DNA from: Paenibacillus piri
GTDB taxonomy: Bacteria > Bacillota > Bacilli > Paenibacillales > NBRC-103111
Length of the DNA: 64,000 nt
Direction: 5' to 3'
NCBI RefSeq assembly: GCF_004354045.1
Contig: NZ_SMRT01000010.1
Location: 1,113-65,112 of the forward strand
How positions within the stretch are numbered: the stretch's first letter is position 1; the number at the start of each line of letters is the position of its first letter. Of the stretch, positions 1 through 8,206 are shown piece after piece. The position numbers were made by a program, and so were the translations under genes. The notes under the pieces are model-generated. The model made no database searches. It was not told the origin of the DNA and saw nothing but the letters and a program-made list of their open reading frames with translations.

Positions 1-431
1 GACTTCTGGTTATAGCGCGCTTTCGAATGCGTAGCGTCAACGATAATAGAGTTACTTTTCATGATTTCCTTCTCGATGGCGAGGGCTACCGTCTTCCCGA
101 TAAGCGTGTCTAACAGGTTGATGTCTTTTAACCGCAGCTTGCGAAATTTCGTTAAGGAACTCGGGTCAATAACCGAATCCTCCGGCGCCATCCCCAGGAA
201 ATATTTGAACGACAGATCATACTTAGAGCGCTCGACAATGTCTACATCAGAAAGTTCAAAGATGGCTTTCAGCAGGAGATATTTAAACATGCGAATGGGG
301 TCAATGGCGTTACGTCCATTGTCCAAACAATATTTTGCTTCCAGTTCCTCATATATGAACGTGATGCCTTATTTATTCGGCAAAAAAGGTACAGATTCCT
401 TCATTTTCTTGAAGGACTGTACCTTTTTCAT
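1..431 (-). pseudogene. IS1182-type transposase, N-terminal fragment with an in-frame stop
   Basis: Reading the minus strand from the ATG at 431 gives a transposase N-terminus. It contains RNAIDPIRMFKYLLLKAIF, then a stretch with KYFLGMAPED and SSLTKFRKLR, and ends near IIVDATHSKARYNQKS at the window edge. This matches the DUF772 and start of the DDE domain of IS1182-like transposases, where the D of VDATH is the first catalytic acid. A TAA at 369-371 interrupts the frame after residue 20, just before the conserved part, so the copy is probably dead unless translation restarts. The rest lies outside the window. Family assignment rests on motif recall. Confidence 0.75.
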
Positions 432-541
432 ATGAATGGACTTTTTCAGTGGCCTCTTGCAGGCAGCAGGTTTTTTTACCTGTCTACCTTATAGGGGACC
501 CTAAACTGTTGAGAGGACAGCCTTACCTCTAGCTCAAAATT

Positions 542-856
542 TTATAATATTCTGCTCCACTCCCGCTTGCCATATACAATTCTAATGACCGTTACCGAGT
601 CATGGGTTTCAGAAACTACATAGAAAACGATGTAGTTATCGACCAATAACATTCGGATTCCTTGCGAAGCTAACCGTTCATCGTTAACTAACGCATATCT
701 ATACGGCATTATCTCCAACTCAAATATGAATTCTCCGATTTTTGTAATCAAATTTTGAGCGGTAGATGGCTCCTTCAATTCTAATGCAATATATTCGGCA
801 ATTCCTCGCAAATCGGCCTCAGCAGGCTCAGTAATAACGATATTGTACCTTCTCAC
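542..856 (-). CDS. RelE/ParE-family toxin
   Basis: A 104-residue protein typical in size for RelE/ParE toxins. It starts RRYNIVITEPAEADLRGIAEYI, the usual beta-strand and helix entry of the fold, and ends with IRIVYGKREWSRIL, where toxins of this family carry basic residues on the last strand. It overlaps the upstream antitoxin gene by 4 bases (853-856), so the two are translationally coupled. The target cannot be read from sequence: RelE members cut ribosome-bound mRNA, ParE members poison gyrase. I favour ParE-like because of the ADLRGIAEYI helix pattern, but this is weak. Confidence 0.85.
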   Translation of the reverse strand: MRRYNIVITEPAEADLRGIAEYIALELKEPSTAQNLITKIGEFIFELEIMPYRYALVNDERLASQGIRMLLVDNYIVFYVVSETHDSVTVIRIVYGKREWSRIL

Positions 857-1116
857 TTCGTGAATTCCTTTTGAATGTCTTGAAGGGCATTACGAAAAGG
901 TCTTACTTTATTTTCTTTCATAGCCTCCATGCCTTCATCAAGCAACTTGTATAATTCAAATTTACTGACGAGCTTCTCATATGTCTCTATACTCATAACC
1001 GCCAAATCTCCGTGACCATTCTTTGTGATGTAAACAGGCTCATCATACTTATGGCAAAATTCGGAAATTTCGTTGTATTTGTTCCTCAAGTCTGAACTTG
1101 GTCTAATTGTAGGCAT
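853..1116 (-). CDS. Phd/YefM-family antitoxin
   Basis: An 87-residue protein whose N-terminal half fits the Phd/YefM DNA-binding fold. The opening MPTIRPSSDLRNKYNEIS and the strand-turn YITKNGHGDLAVMSIETYE are the usual signature. The C-terminal part, from about residue 55, is charged and probably wraps the toxin encoded immediately downstream with a 4-base overlap. The pair would be expected to repress its own promoter in the 1117-1200 region. The long first intergenic stretch is AT-rich and I see no clear terminator between this pair and the fragment upstream. Confidence 0.87.
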   Translation of the reverse strand: MPTIRPSSDLRNKYNEISEFCHKYDEPVYITKNGHGDLAVMSIETYEKLVSKFELYKLLDEGMEAMKENKVRPFRNALQDIQKEFTK

Positions 1117-1206
1117 TTCAAATCACCTCATCGTATACTTTATCGATATTTTATCAAAATTACGATACATCTTCAATGATCTTTTAAAAGTACTCCTTAT
1201 TGGCTT

Positions 1207-1341
1207 TCAAATGAACAACTTCTCTATGGCATCTGCCTGACCAACTAATCGGGCTACATCTTCAAAGCGTTCGGCCCGTCCGGCCAACTCATCGAACCTT
1301 CGGATCACCGTCTCTCTAATCCAATCTTGCTCAAAGTTCAT
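1207..1341 (-). pseudogene. Truncated 44-residue copy of the gene at 2177-2455
   Basis: The minus strand from the ATG at 1341 encodes MNFEQDWIRETVIRRFDELA and continues to a TGA at 1207-1209. Across its first 40 or so residues it is nearly the same as the N-terminus of the 92-residue protein at 2177-2455 (MSLEQDWIKETVIRRFDELA). The similarity continues upstream through the ribosome binding site to a shared 33-base block holding a palindrome. It ends where the full copy continues into its second half, so this is a partial duplication or a 3'-deleted paralogue. Whether it is translated is unknown. Confidence 0.7.
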
Positions 1342-1369
1342 ATGATCCCCCCGTCAAAGATGAATATTA

Positions 1370-1383
1370 TACGCAAATGCGTA
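1370..1383. promoter_or_regulatory. Palindromic operator candidate, copy 1
   Basis: TACGCAAATGCGTA is a perfect inverted repeat (6+2+6) lying between the truncated gene on the minus strand and the XRE regulator on the plus strand. Read on the minus strand it directly abuts TATAAT, a good -10 box, so a bound protein would block that promoter. The same 14 bases, within a 33-base identical block, occur at 2486-2499. Binding by an XRE protein is inferred. Confidence 0.55.
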
Positions 1384-1450
1384 CCAATATAAAATATAAT
1401 TGTATGGTACATTATCGCGTATAGTCAACGTTCACTTGGGGAGGTTCCGG

Positions 1451-1675
1451 ATGACAAAGAAGGTCGTAGTAAAAATAACCGAGCTGCTAAAACAAAGCGG
1501 CATGTCCTTGAGGGAATTGTCCCGCTTGGCTGACGTTAGACACGCCGCGTTAAGCGAGCTTTCAAATGGCAAACGTTCCAATATCAACTTTGCGCATATA
1601 GAAAAAATCGCTGAAGCCTTAAGCATCAGCGATATTGGGGAGATTTTGGAATTGGTTGAGGTTGGGGAGGATTGA
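1451..1675 (+). CDS. Small XRE-family transcriptional regulator
   Basis: A 74-residue helix-turn-helix protein. The start at 1451 is chosen because GGGGAGG lies 6 bases upstream; an ATG at 1400 would give an unsupported extension. The helix-turn-helix covers about residues 8-62 (KITELLKQSGMSLRELSRLA, then HAALSELSNGKRSNI) and there is no further domain, as in YozG/Cro-type repressors. It is transcribed away from the truncated gene at 1207-1341, with palindrome TACGCAAATGCGTA between them. It may repress that promoter and its own. Confidence 0.85.
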   Translation: MTKKVVVKITELLKQSGMSLRELSRLADVRHAALSELSNGKRSNINFAHIEKIAEALSISDIGEILELVEVGED

Positions 1676-1703
1676 AAAAGAGCAGCTGCAGTTACGCAGC
1701 TGC
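1674..1703 (-). terminator. Hairpin terminator after the 105-residue gene
   Basis: Read on the minus strand, GGCAGCTGC-GTAA-CTGCAGCTGC forms a strong stem followed by TCTTTTTC. It lies downstream of the gene at 1788-2105. The plus-strand reading (end of the XRE gene) has a weaker T tract, so it could act in both directions. Confidence 0.65.
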
Positions 1704-1787
1704 CTTCTTACTCCAGAACGAAAATAATACTTTAAATCAATAATCGTTCACAGCTCACCAGGAAACAGCACGGCCGCAATAACAATG

Positions 1788-2105
1788 TCACTTCCAATGG
1801 TTTTGTAATAAATCCTGAACTTCTTGATGAGAACTCGTGAAAGCAAAGTCTTTCGGAGATAAGGTTTTTACCAATTCAGTCGTGGTCATGAACTTCCCTT
1901 GATTGTATGCATCCAAACTTTCATTGATCATCTGTTTTAGGTTTGGATTTGCCTCTACATCCGCGGCAATAGACTCATGATCTTCTTCCTGCAGAACAAT
2001 CGTAAATTTCCCTTTACCAGGAATAAATATCTGACGAACAGAGTTTTCTCTGTTCATGGTTGCAATCTGTTCCATTAGGTCCTCTGTAGTACGAACTTCT
2101 TCCAT
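1788..2105 (-). CDS. Unrecognised 105-residue acidic protein
   Basis: I do not recognise this family. The start at 2105 is preferred over one 15 bases upstream because GGTGGTGA precedes it at good spacing. The protein begins MEEVRTTEDLMEQIATMNRE, has a strand-like middle (RQIFIPGKGKFTIVLQEED) and a helical C-terminal half with NPNLKQMINESLDAYNQGK and TELVKTLSPKDF. The last part resembles the partner-binding tails of antitoxins, but no toxin sits beside it. It lies between two XRE genes in an accessory region and has a good terminator. Its transcription unit is separate from the gene at 2177-2455, only 70 bases upstream. Confidence 0.6.
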   Translation of the reverse strand: MEEVRTTEDLMEQIATMNRENSVRQIFIPGKGKFTIVLQEEDHESIAADVEANPNLKQMINESLDAYNQGKFMTTTELVKTLSPKDFAFTSSHQEVQDLLQNHWK

Positions 2106-2176
2106 GCCAATCACCACCATAAAATAGAGTGTGGCTACGCAATAAACGTCCGTTAATTAAGCTCCTTTACCACCAT

Positions 2177-2455
2177 TTATCTGGATATCATTATAAAATG
2201 GAGCAGCTTCATTCCATCCTGAACCCCTTTAATATAAAGCCATTCCTTCTGCATGGCACAATGCTGCGTAGATAAGTCTAACAAATCTGTGATACATCGC
2301 TGATTGGTCCGATCCAATACATCCTTCAATTGCTTCTCTATGGCCTCTGCTTGATCGATTAATCGGGCTACATCTTCAAGACGTTCTGCCATTCCGGCCA
2401 GTTCATCGAATCTTCGGATCACCGTCTCTTTTATCCAGTCTTGCTCTAAACTCAT
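2177..2455 (-). CDS. Unrecognised 92-residue helical protein, full-length paralogue
   Basis: The start at 2455 has GGAGGGG six bases upstream; an in-frame codon further upstream falls inside that ribosome binding site. The protein is predicted to be helical and coiled: RRFDELAGMAERLEDVARLI, then AEAIEKQLKDVL, with a C-terminal WLYIKGVQDGMKLLHFI. There are no catalytic motifs. A 44-residue partial copy lies at 1207-1341 with the same promoter block. It is divergent from the XRE regulator at 2628, with palindrome TACGCAAATGCGTA between them. Its function is unknown. Confidence 0.65.
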   Translation of the reverse strand: MSLEQDWIKETVIRRFDELAGMAERLEDVARLIDQAEAIEKQLKDVLDRTNQRCITDLLDLSTQHCAMQKEWLYIKGVQDGMKLLHFIMISR

Positions 2456-2485
2456 ATGTAACCCCTCCACCAAAGATGAATATTA

Positions 2486-2499
2486 TACGCAAATGCGTA
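2486..2499. promoter_or_regulatory. Palindromic operator candidate, copy 2
   Basis: TACGCAAATGCGTA repeats the site at 1370-1383 exactly and, read on the minus strand, again abuts TATAAT in front of the 92-residue gene. The identical block runs from CAAAGATGAATATT at about 2471 to GTACCAA at about 2503. The divergent XRE gene begins 129 bases away. Confidence 0.55.
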
Positions 2500-2627
2500 C
2501 CAACTCCTCCACAAAGATTAATTCCTTATTTTTCGAATATGTATATTTTTTACATTTTGTTGAATACTTTATCTGTTGTTAGTTATTATATCAAATTGAT
2601 AATGGTCTTAAAAGGAGAATTTTCCCG

Positions 2628-2891
2628 TTGAGCAGTCAGCCCGTTATCTTAAAACAGATCATCGGAAAAATCATCAAAGCTACGAGACTTAAACAAGGCA
2701 TGAGCCAAGAGGATTTAGCTTTCGCTTGCGATGTGGACAGGTCTTACATCTCCATGATTGAGGTCGGCCGGAACGAACCTTCTGTCAGCAAAATATTTGA
2801 AATTTGTGAGGGATTAAAGATCAGCCCTTCCGATTTCTTCAAATTAGTTGAGGTAGAGTACAAAGAGCGGAAAAGGATCAATAACGAATAA
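2628..2891 (+). CDS. XRE-family transcriptional regulator
   Basis: An 87-residue helix-turn-helix protein starting at TTG, with AAGGAG upstream. The HTH spans about residues 13-68: IIKATRLKQGMSQEDLAFAC followed by DRSYISMIEVGRNEPSVSKI, the standard SinR/Xre-type recognition helix region. The C-terminus is short and charged (YKERKRINNE), so there is no separate effector domain. It is divergent from the 92-residue gene and shares its operator region. A strong terminator follows at once. Confidence 0.88.
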   Translation: MSSQPVILKQIIGKIIKATRLKQGMSQEDLAFACDVDRSYISMIEVGRNEPSVSKIFEICEGLKISPSDFFKLVEVEYKERKRINNE

Positions 2892-2936
2892 AGAGCGAAA
2901 CGGTAAGGGCTATAACCTTAACGTTTCGCTCTTTTA
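2892..2936. terminator. Bidirectional terminator between XRE and DUF2075 genes
   Basis: GAGCGAAACGGTAAGG and CCTTAACGTTTCGCTC pair around a short loop, followed by CTTTTATTATT. It lies between converging genes and would stop both. Confidence 0.85.
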
Positions 2937-2977
2937 TTATTGCAGCATACATACAGCGCGGCGGCAAAATTACTCCG

Positions 2978-4930
2978 TCACTCTGTCGTCTCATAAATGT
3001 TTGATTTCTCTGCTACTTTTAGCGAATTATCCATATATGGCATAAAGATGGTTTTCTGTTTTTTGCGCATTCTCTGAGTAAAATAATGATTTAAATATGG
3101 ATCAACACAATAAATATAGCAGCCCTTCATCCCCCTCGTCATTAATGTTCGGTAGGTATTCTTGATAATTTGGTCCGCAATCTCAAGCGCTTCTTTCTTA
3201 TTTTTCTTATATAATGATTTAAATCCGGAAAGTGATTTGTCGGTGTTCGCGCGTTTAAACGGATCTGTTATGATTCTCCCATCTTGGCATCGCATGTCCT
3301 CACCTATGATGATCCCAACATAATCAAACTCAAGGCCTTGAGAAGTGTGAATGCAGCCGGCCTGCTCTACAGAATCCGGATCTATCGCCCAGGTGGTTGT
3401 GTTGTTTAAATTCCAGCTCATATAAAAATGATGTTCTTCGATCGCTATATCGTAAACCTTGCTGTTCCCTTTGCCTTCTTTTTTCCAATCCCAGCAATAT
3501 CCGGCGAGTATTCTTGCTTTATTATTGAATCGATTTCTTTCATAAATCTCTTCCCGGAGCTCATTAGGATCATCAAATATTTTAAAATCATATTCAAAAT
3601 CAAATCCGTCAAAATTAGCCGTCTTTCGAATTTCCAACACATCATCCAACCAAGCTACATATCCGTCCGAACCGTTGCATCGAAACTGAGATTCTAATTC
3701 CATTTCCACGACCTCGGCATTATGCAAAAGCGCAAACTGCTTGATCAGTTCTTTATTACCAATATCATGCATCGAAATTTTTTGGTATTCATCAATAAAG
3801 AATACTGAAAATTTTGAGGCTCGAATAATTTCCTTCATTTGGTTTTCACCTTTATTTTTAAATAAGCCTGACTTCTCATTGAGTCGATGAGCTTCATCAA
3901 CAATTAATACATCAAATTCATTCGGTAAAGATTCGTAAAATACACCTGAGCCCTTGAACAAATTATTGATAACAGATTTTTTATAATTTTGCTGTAGCTT
4001 TTTAGTGTAAACCTCTCTAGGGGCACTATTTTTGGTAACATATTGGCAAACCAGCTCTTTAGATGTCAATTTCACTAACAAATTAATTCCAAGTACAGAT
4101 TTGCCGGTCCCTGGTCCCCCCACTACAATAAGCACTTGTTTTTTATCACCAGTTTGAGCTTTGGCAGCCATTTGTACGGCTGTCTCATAGACAACTTTCT
4201 GCTCATCAATCATAACAAACTCTTCATTTCCGTCGAGCATTTTCAGTAATGCGTCTTGCAATGATTTGGAGGGTTTGATCTTCCCGTGTTCAATAAGATA
4301 AAGCGATTTTTTTCGATCCGTTTTTTTAATATATAAAGAAATAAAGCCCCTAAGTTTTAGTGCATCTCCCTTAGTAAAAACCGGCGCCTCCATTAAATAG
4401 TTCTGATACAGCTCATTGGTGAGGGGGTCATTCTCAGCTTGAATATAATTATGTAAATAAGCACAAGGATACAAGAAGATCGGCTCATTTTGTACAGTTT
4501 CATTATATTCCGAAATCAATCTAGCATAGGACCACGCTTGGTAGGATGGATGGGGCTGATTAACCATTCTGTTCCCGATAAAAGTTTGGACTATTCCATC
4601 TTTATTCTCTACCAAACTTAAGCTTTGCCATTGTTTTAATTCAATGATGACAACGGAATATCTATCATTTTCATCGAGTCCGGACAATATAAAATCAATT
4701 CTTCGTGAAGTAGCCGGCACCTTGTATTCAATCGCAACAGCTATATCATCGGGGATCAAAGGCGTATTTAGAACCTTATACATATAATTCATGGAGTTGT
4801 TCCACGAGTTAATTTCACTCTTAGAAGTACCGCCTATTTTCTCCACAAATGCCTCATAAATCTTTACAGCGATACTATCCTCGGTTACGTGGTTCATAAA
4901 CTCTTCTTTAGTTGCTTCATAAATAATCAT
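2978..4930 (-). CDS. DUF2075 protein: PD-(D/E)xK nuclease-like domain plus SF1-like helicase
   Basis: A 650-residue protein. The N-terminal 130 residues carry RRIDFILSG (about residue 80) and VVIIELKQW (about residue 100), the D...ExK arrangement of PD-(D/E)xK nucleases. The central part is an ATPase with Walker A GGPGTGKS (about 271-278) and Walker B DVLIVDEAHR (about 337-346). Further motifs include FFIDEYQKIS, the Q-rich sensor ESQFRCNGSDGYVAW and a C-terminal HTSQGLEFDYVGIIIG. This is the DUF2075/Schlafen-like helicase family. A MazG-like gene lies 19 bases upstream on the same strand, a pairing compatible with nucleic-acid surveillance or phage defence. The defence role is inference. Confidence 0.88.
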   Translation of the reverse strand: MIIYEATKEEFMNHVTEDSIAVKIYEAFVEKIGGTSKSEINSWNNSMNYMYKVLNTPLIPDDIAVAIEYKVPATSRRIDFILSGLDENDRYSVVIIELKQWQSLSLVENKDGIVQTFIGNRMVNQPHPSYQAWSYARLISEYNETVQNEPIFLYPCAYLHNYIQAENDPLTNELYQNYLMEAPVFTKGDALKLRGFISLYIKKTDRKKSLYLIEHGKIKPSKSLQDALLKMLDGNEEFVMIDEQKVVYETAVQMAAKAQTGDKKQVLIVVGGPGTGKSVLGINLLVKLTSKELVCQYVTKNSAPREVYTKKLQQNYKKSVINNLFKGSGVFYESLPNEFDVLIVDEAHRLNEKSGLFKNKGENQMKEIIRASKFSVFFIDEYQKISMHDIGNKELIKQFALLHNAEVVEMELESQFRCNGSDGYVAWLDDVLEIRKTANFDGFDFEYDFKIFDDPNELREEIYERNRFNNKARILAGYCWDWKKEGKGNSKVYDIAIEEHHFYMSWNLNNTTTWAIDPDSVEQAGCIHTSQGLEFDYVGIIIGEDMRCQDGRIITDPFKRANTDKSLSGFKSLYKKNKKEALEIADQIIKNTYRTLMTRGMKGCYIYCVDPYLNHYFTQRMRKKQKTIFMPYMDNSLKVAEKSNIYETTE

Positions 4931-4949
4931 CGAGTTAAAACCTCTGTTC

Positions 4950-5279
4950 TCAGCCCTCTGTATACTTTTTGGAGGTACCTTTGAATTTTTCGACAGGATA
5001 CTTTACTTCATTTTTCTTCAATTTATCAAAAATAGCGGATTCGATATTGATATCTAAATCATGTGCCATCATTAAAGCATAAATCATGACATCCGCTAAT
5101 TCATCTTTAATTTCTTCCCTATTCTCGAGGAGTGCAGCTTCACTGCTTTTCCATTGAAAATTTTCAAGTAATTCGCTCGCCTCTAAAGACAATGAAATAG
5201 CTAAATCTTTAGAGTTATGAAACTGTTTCCAGTCTCTTGCATCGCGGAATTTTATTATTTTTTTTATTATATGTTCCAT
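4950..5279 (-). CDS. MazG-like nucleotide pyrophosphohydrolase
   Basis: A 109-residue all-helical protein. The metal-binding pairs are visible: EASELLENFQW (ExxE) and KDELADVMIYAL (ExxD), as in MazG and RS21-C6 enzymes that hydrolyse (d)NTPs to NMP and pyrophosphate. The start at 5279 has GAGGTG at good spacing; a GTG nine bases upstream is less likely. It lies 19 bases from the DUF2075 gene and is probably co-transcribed with it. Small single-domain MazG proteins clean modified nucleotides or alter nucleotide pools during stress. Which one applies here cannot be read. Confidence 0.88.
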   Translation of the reverse strand: MEHIIKKIIKFRDARDWKQFHNSKDLAISLSLEASELLENFQWKSSEAALLENREEIKDELADVMIYALMMAHDLDINIESAIFDKLKKNEVKYPVEKFKGTSKKYTEG

Positions 5280-5352
5280 GGAGGACACCTCACTATATTC
5301 ATTTTCTTACTTATTGTGAAATTTCAAGACTTATGGCTCAGCTGAAACCGAT

Positions 5353-5718
5353 TCATCCATAAACATCCTTCAATACCTCATTCAATTTATTCCTCAACTT
5401 CTCTTTCTCCCCACTACCTGTAGTTGGAAAGCGTATGTAAGGAATTTCATGCTTACTCAAGATACTATTTTTTAATCCGTCTCTTCTCAATTGCTCAGGA
5501 TTGTTCTCATGATAGGCGAATCCATCTACTTCTACTATTAGCAGAGGTTGTTTATTTAACTTATGGCCAGCTTGTAACCCAGTATTACAATGTGCGAAAG
5601 GCAAGCCCTCCCTATTGACGAACACTGGAAAATAGTACTTACGACTTATTCCACAATTCAACTGGAAATTCCTTTTTTTAACGGGTTGTTCTACCATTAT
5701 ACAACATCTCAGCGACAC
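5353..5718 (-). pseudogene. Fragment of a DUF2726-like nuclease domain
   Basis: The C-terminal 75 residues match the DUF2726/Vsr-like nuclease domain that ends many large superfamily 1 helicases. The markers are PLLIVEVDGFAYHEN, PEQLRRDGLKNSIL and a terminal IPYIRFPTTGSGEKEKL. The E-V-D strand and QLRRD helix are the nuclease signatures. The N-terminal 45 residues look unrelated or degenerate and no convincing ribosome binding site is seen, so this is probably the 3' remnant of a much larger gene. It lies upstream of the MazG-like gene on the same strand. A small stand-alone nuclease remains possible. Confidence 0.55.
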
Positions 5719-5747
5719 TCAATATGTTAGCAAGCATATGTTTGCAT

Positions 5748-5785
5748 AAAAAAACCTCCCAAGCGCAGCTTAGAGAGGGTTCAGG
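5748..5785 (-). terminator. Terminator of the DEAD-box helicase gene
   Basis: Read on the minus strand, AACCCTCTCTAAGC and GCTTGGGAGGTT pair around TGC and are followed by a run of seven T. It lies about 100 bases beyond the stop of the helicase gene at 5886. Confidence 0.75.
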
Positions 5786-5885
5786 TATTATTACATCTAT
5801 ACAAGATTTTCATTGTGCCATCCTAGAAACTGCAAGGAAGACTGCCCGTTATTTCACTCTGGAATCTCAGCTAATCTTCACCTGT

Positions 5886-7154
5886 CTATCTACTTGTTTT
5901 ACTACCTTTTCTAAACCGCTCCGACTTGGGCTTGGGCTTCGGATTTGCCTTGGGCTTGGCAGGTTTTAAGGCTGCTGATGCCGATATTCCCACCGTCTTT
6001 AGAGGGAGAGTGGTACTCAGCATCGGATAGGGATGGTCTTTTACTTCGAAAATGGTCTTTCTGATCAATTTCTCAATATCCTTGAGATACGGTATTTCTT
6101 CAATTTCGCAAAAGGAGATGGCGATTCCGCTCAGCCCTGCTCTACCGGTACGGCCAATTCGATGAACGTAGGTTTCCGGAATATTAGGGAGATTGAAGTT
6201 GATCACATGGGAAAGCTCCTCAACATCAATTCCTCTTGCCGCGATATCTGTAGCCACTAACACGCGCGTTGCGCCGCTCTTGAAATTACCCAATGCATTC
6301 TGACGTGCATTTTGGGATTTATCCCCATGAATGGCCTGAGCGGTAATTCCCGCTTTAGCCAGCCCGCGTGCAACGCGGTCAGCACCATGCTTGGTACGAG
6401 TAAACACCAGAGCTGAAGCAATGGATTTATCTTGTAGAAGGTGATTCAACAGACTTTGCTTGTTTTCCTTATCTACCAAATAAACGGATTGCTTGATTCT
6501 GTCCGCCGTAGAAGACACCGGAGTGATTTCTACCTTCACCGGATTGACCAGCAGCGATTTAACCAATTTGGATATTTCCGGCGGCATGGTGGCCGAGAAG
6601 AACAACGTTTGTCTTTTGGAGGGCATCTTGTCGATGATTTTCTTTACATCATGAATAAAGCCCATATCGAGCATCCTGTCCGCCTCATCAAGCACTAATA
6701 TTTCGACATGACGCAGGTCAGCATGCTTTTGATTGATTAAATCGATGAGTCTGCCCGGAGTTGCAATCAGAATATCCACGCCTTGCTCCAGCGACTGTTC
6801 CTGCGCTTTTTGTGAAACGCCGCCAACGATAGCGGAACATCGCAAATGCGTGTATCTGCTGTACGCTTGAATATTATCAGAAATCTGAAGAGCAAGCTCT
6901 CTTGTCGGCGTTAAAATCAATGAGCGAATACGGCGCTGCGTATTGGGCTTATTTGGCTGCTCGCTTAACAGCTGGATAATCGGTACGGCAAAGGCAGCCG
7001 TCTTCCCGGTTCCGGTTTGAGCGCAGCCCAGTAAATCCCTGCCGGCTAAAACAGCCGGGATCGCCTGTTCTTGTATAGGTGTCGGCTTCGTATAGTTCTC
7101 TTTGCTTAGAGCCTTTAAAATCGCGGGTATAATATTCAAGTCATTAAATGTCAT
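5886..7154 (-). CDS. DEAD-box ATP-dependent RNA helicase, RhlE/CshA-like
   Basis: A 422-residue protein with all core motifs in order: Q motif YTKPTPIQEQ (21-30), Walker A AQTGTGKT (45-52), PTREL (83-87), DEAD (156-159), SAT (187-189) and HRIGRTGR (331-338). The tail is short, basic and lysine/proline-rich (KPKANPKPKPKSERFRKGSK), suited to RNA contact. It unwinds short RNA duplexes, likely in ribosome assembly or mRNA decay and often in the cold. The start at 7154 has AAGGAG five bases upstream. A 276-base upstream region may include a long leader, as is common for cold-induced helicases, but I see no defined element. It is a single-gene unit. Confidence 0.95.
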   Translation of the reverse strand: MTFNDLNIIPAILKALSKENYTKPTPIQEQAIPAVLAGRDLLGCAQTGTGKTAAFAVPIIQLLSEQPNKPNTQRRIRSLILTPTRELALQISDNIQAYSRYTHLRCSAIVGGVSQKAQEQSLEQGVDILIATPGRLIDLINQKHADLRHVEILVLDEADRMLDMGFIHDVKKIIDKMPSKRQTLFFSATMPPEISKLVKSLLVNPVKVEITPVSSTADRIKQSVYLVDKENKQSLLNHLLQDKSIASALVFTRTKHGADRVARGLAKAGITAQAIHGDKSQNARQNALGNFKSGATRVLVATDIAARGIDVEELSHVINFNLPNIPETYVHRIGRTGRAGLSGIAISFCEIEEIPYLKDIEKLIRKTIFEVKDHPYPMLSTTLPLKTVGISASAALKPAKPKANPKPKPKSERFRKGSKTSR

Positions 7155-7360
7155 TTTGTCTCCTTAATTATAAAACATACGAATCATCTTAATCCGCAGC
7201 TTATTCATATCTTTTGTAACGTTTCCACAAACCGTTCCTTTATGTTATAACAAGTAATAATAACACAAAAGAATGCAAATAAGAAGCAATATTCTACCTG
7301 CTCCACTTTTGATCTCTCAAATTTATCATATCACTCAATAAAAGTTGACGAATCCAAAAC

Positions 7361-7386
7361 AAAAGGATCATCCGTTACGGCGATCC
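7361..7386 (-). terminator. Probable terminator after the Fic gene
   Basis: On the minus strand GGATCGCCG-TAA-CGGATGATCC forms an imperfect hairpin followed by TTTTGTTTT. It lies about 45 bases beyond the Fic stop codon. Confidence 0.55.
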
Positions 7387-7430
7387 CCCGAAAAGTTCAT
7401 TAAAGCTTTGTTATATCAAACATGATCTTA

Positions 7431-8206
7431 TCACTTCACCACAGCAATATACCTTCGTAAACTATCCTCAACACATTCAGCAATTAACTCGATAAAAGGG
7501 TCCAAATTGCCGTGCATACTAGCTGCTTCCAAAGTTTCATAATACTTGAGCCGGGACGCGCTTTCAGCTTTAACAATCGCAGGCGGAAAGCCTTCTTCCA
7601 TTAATAACAGATTCATTAACAGCCGTGCCGTCCGGCCGTTTCCGTCTGTAAAAGGATGGATAAAGACAAACTGGAAATGCAGCCGCGCAGCCAGTTCAAC
7701 CGGATGCAGTTGATCCTTATGCTGGCGGTACCAGTGTAACAACTGTTCCATCTTCTCTTGAACTGCCGTAAAATGTGGAGGATAATGTCCGGAACCTGAA
7801 ATCATGACGTTGATCATCCGATACTGGCCGGCATTTTCATCATCGATGTTCCTGAGTACTAATTGGTGAATGGACTTTATAACAGACTCGGATATTTCAT
7901 ATGTCGGTTTACAATATCCTGAACATAGCTGATCGCCTCGGAATGATTAATAACCTCGAAATGCTCCCTGAGCTTTTTACCGCCAATAGTCAACCCCTCT
8001 TCCAAAACCAATTTGGTTTCCAGCAAGGTTAACGTATTTCCTTCAATGGCATTCGAGTTATACGTCCACTCAACGCGGTAAACCTCATCCAAATTTCTCA
8101 CAGCGGCGGCAGGCAAAGGTCCAAGTAAATCCAACTCTTTTTTTAACACGTTAATATTTTCAAAATTCAAATCTTCCCCCCCTTGTCTACCGCCTATTAT
8201 TACCAT
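7431..8206 (-). pseudogene. Fic-family AMP-transferase gene broken by a frameshift
   Basis: Two adjacent reading frames together encode one Fic protein. The first (7877-8206) carries the N-terminal inhibitory motif SNAIEGN (S/TxxxE(G/N)). The second (from about 7900 to 7431) carries the catalytic loop HPFTDGNGRTAR. At the join the first frame runs into NRHMKYPSLL and stops. The frame two bases on reads YEISESVIKSIHQLVLRN and leads straight into the second part, so one small indel near 7890-7905 explains the break. Intact proteins of this type self-inhibit and AMPylate a target. Translation may begin at TTG near 8170, after GGGGGG. A sequencing error is possible. Confidence 0.8.
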
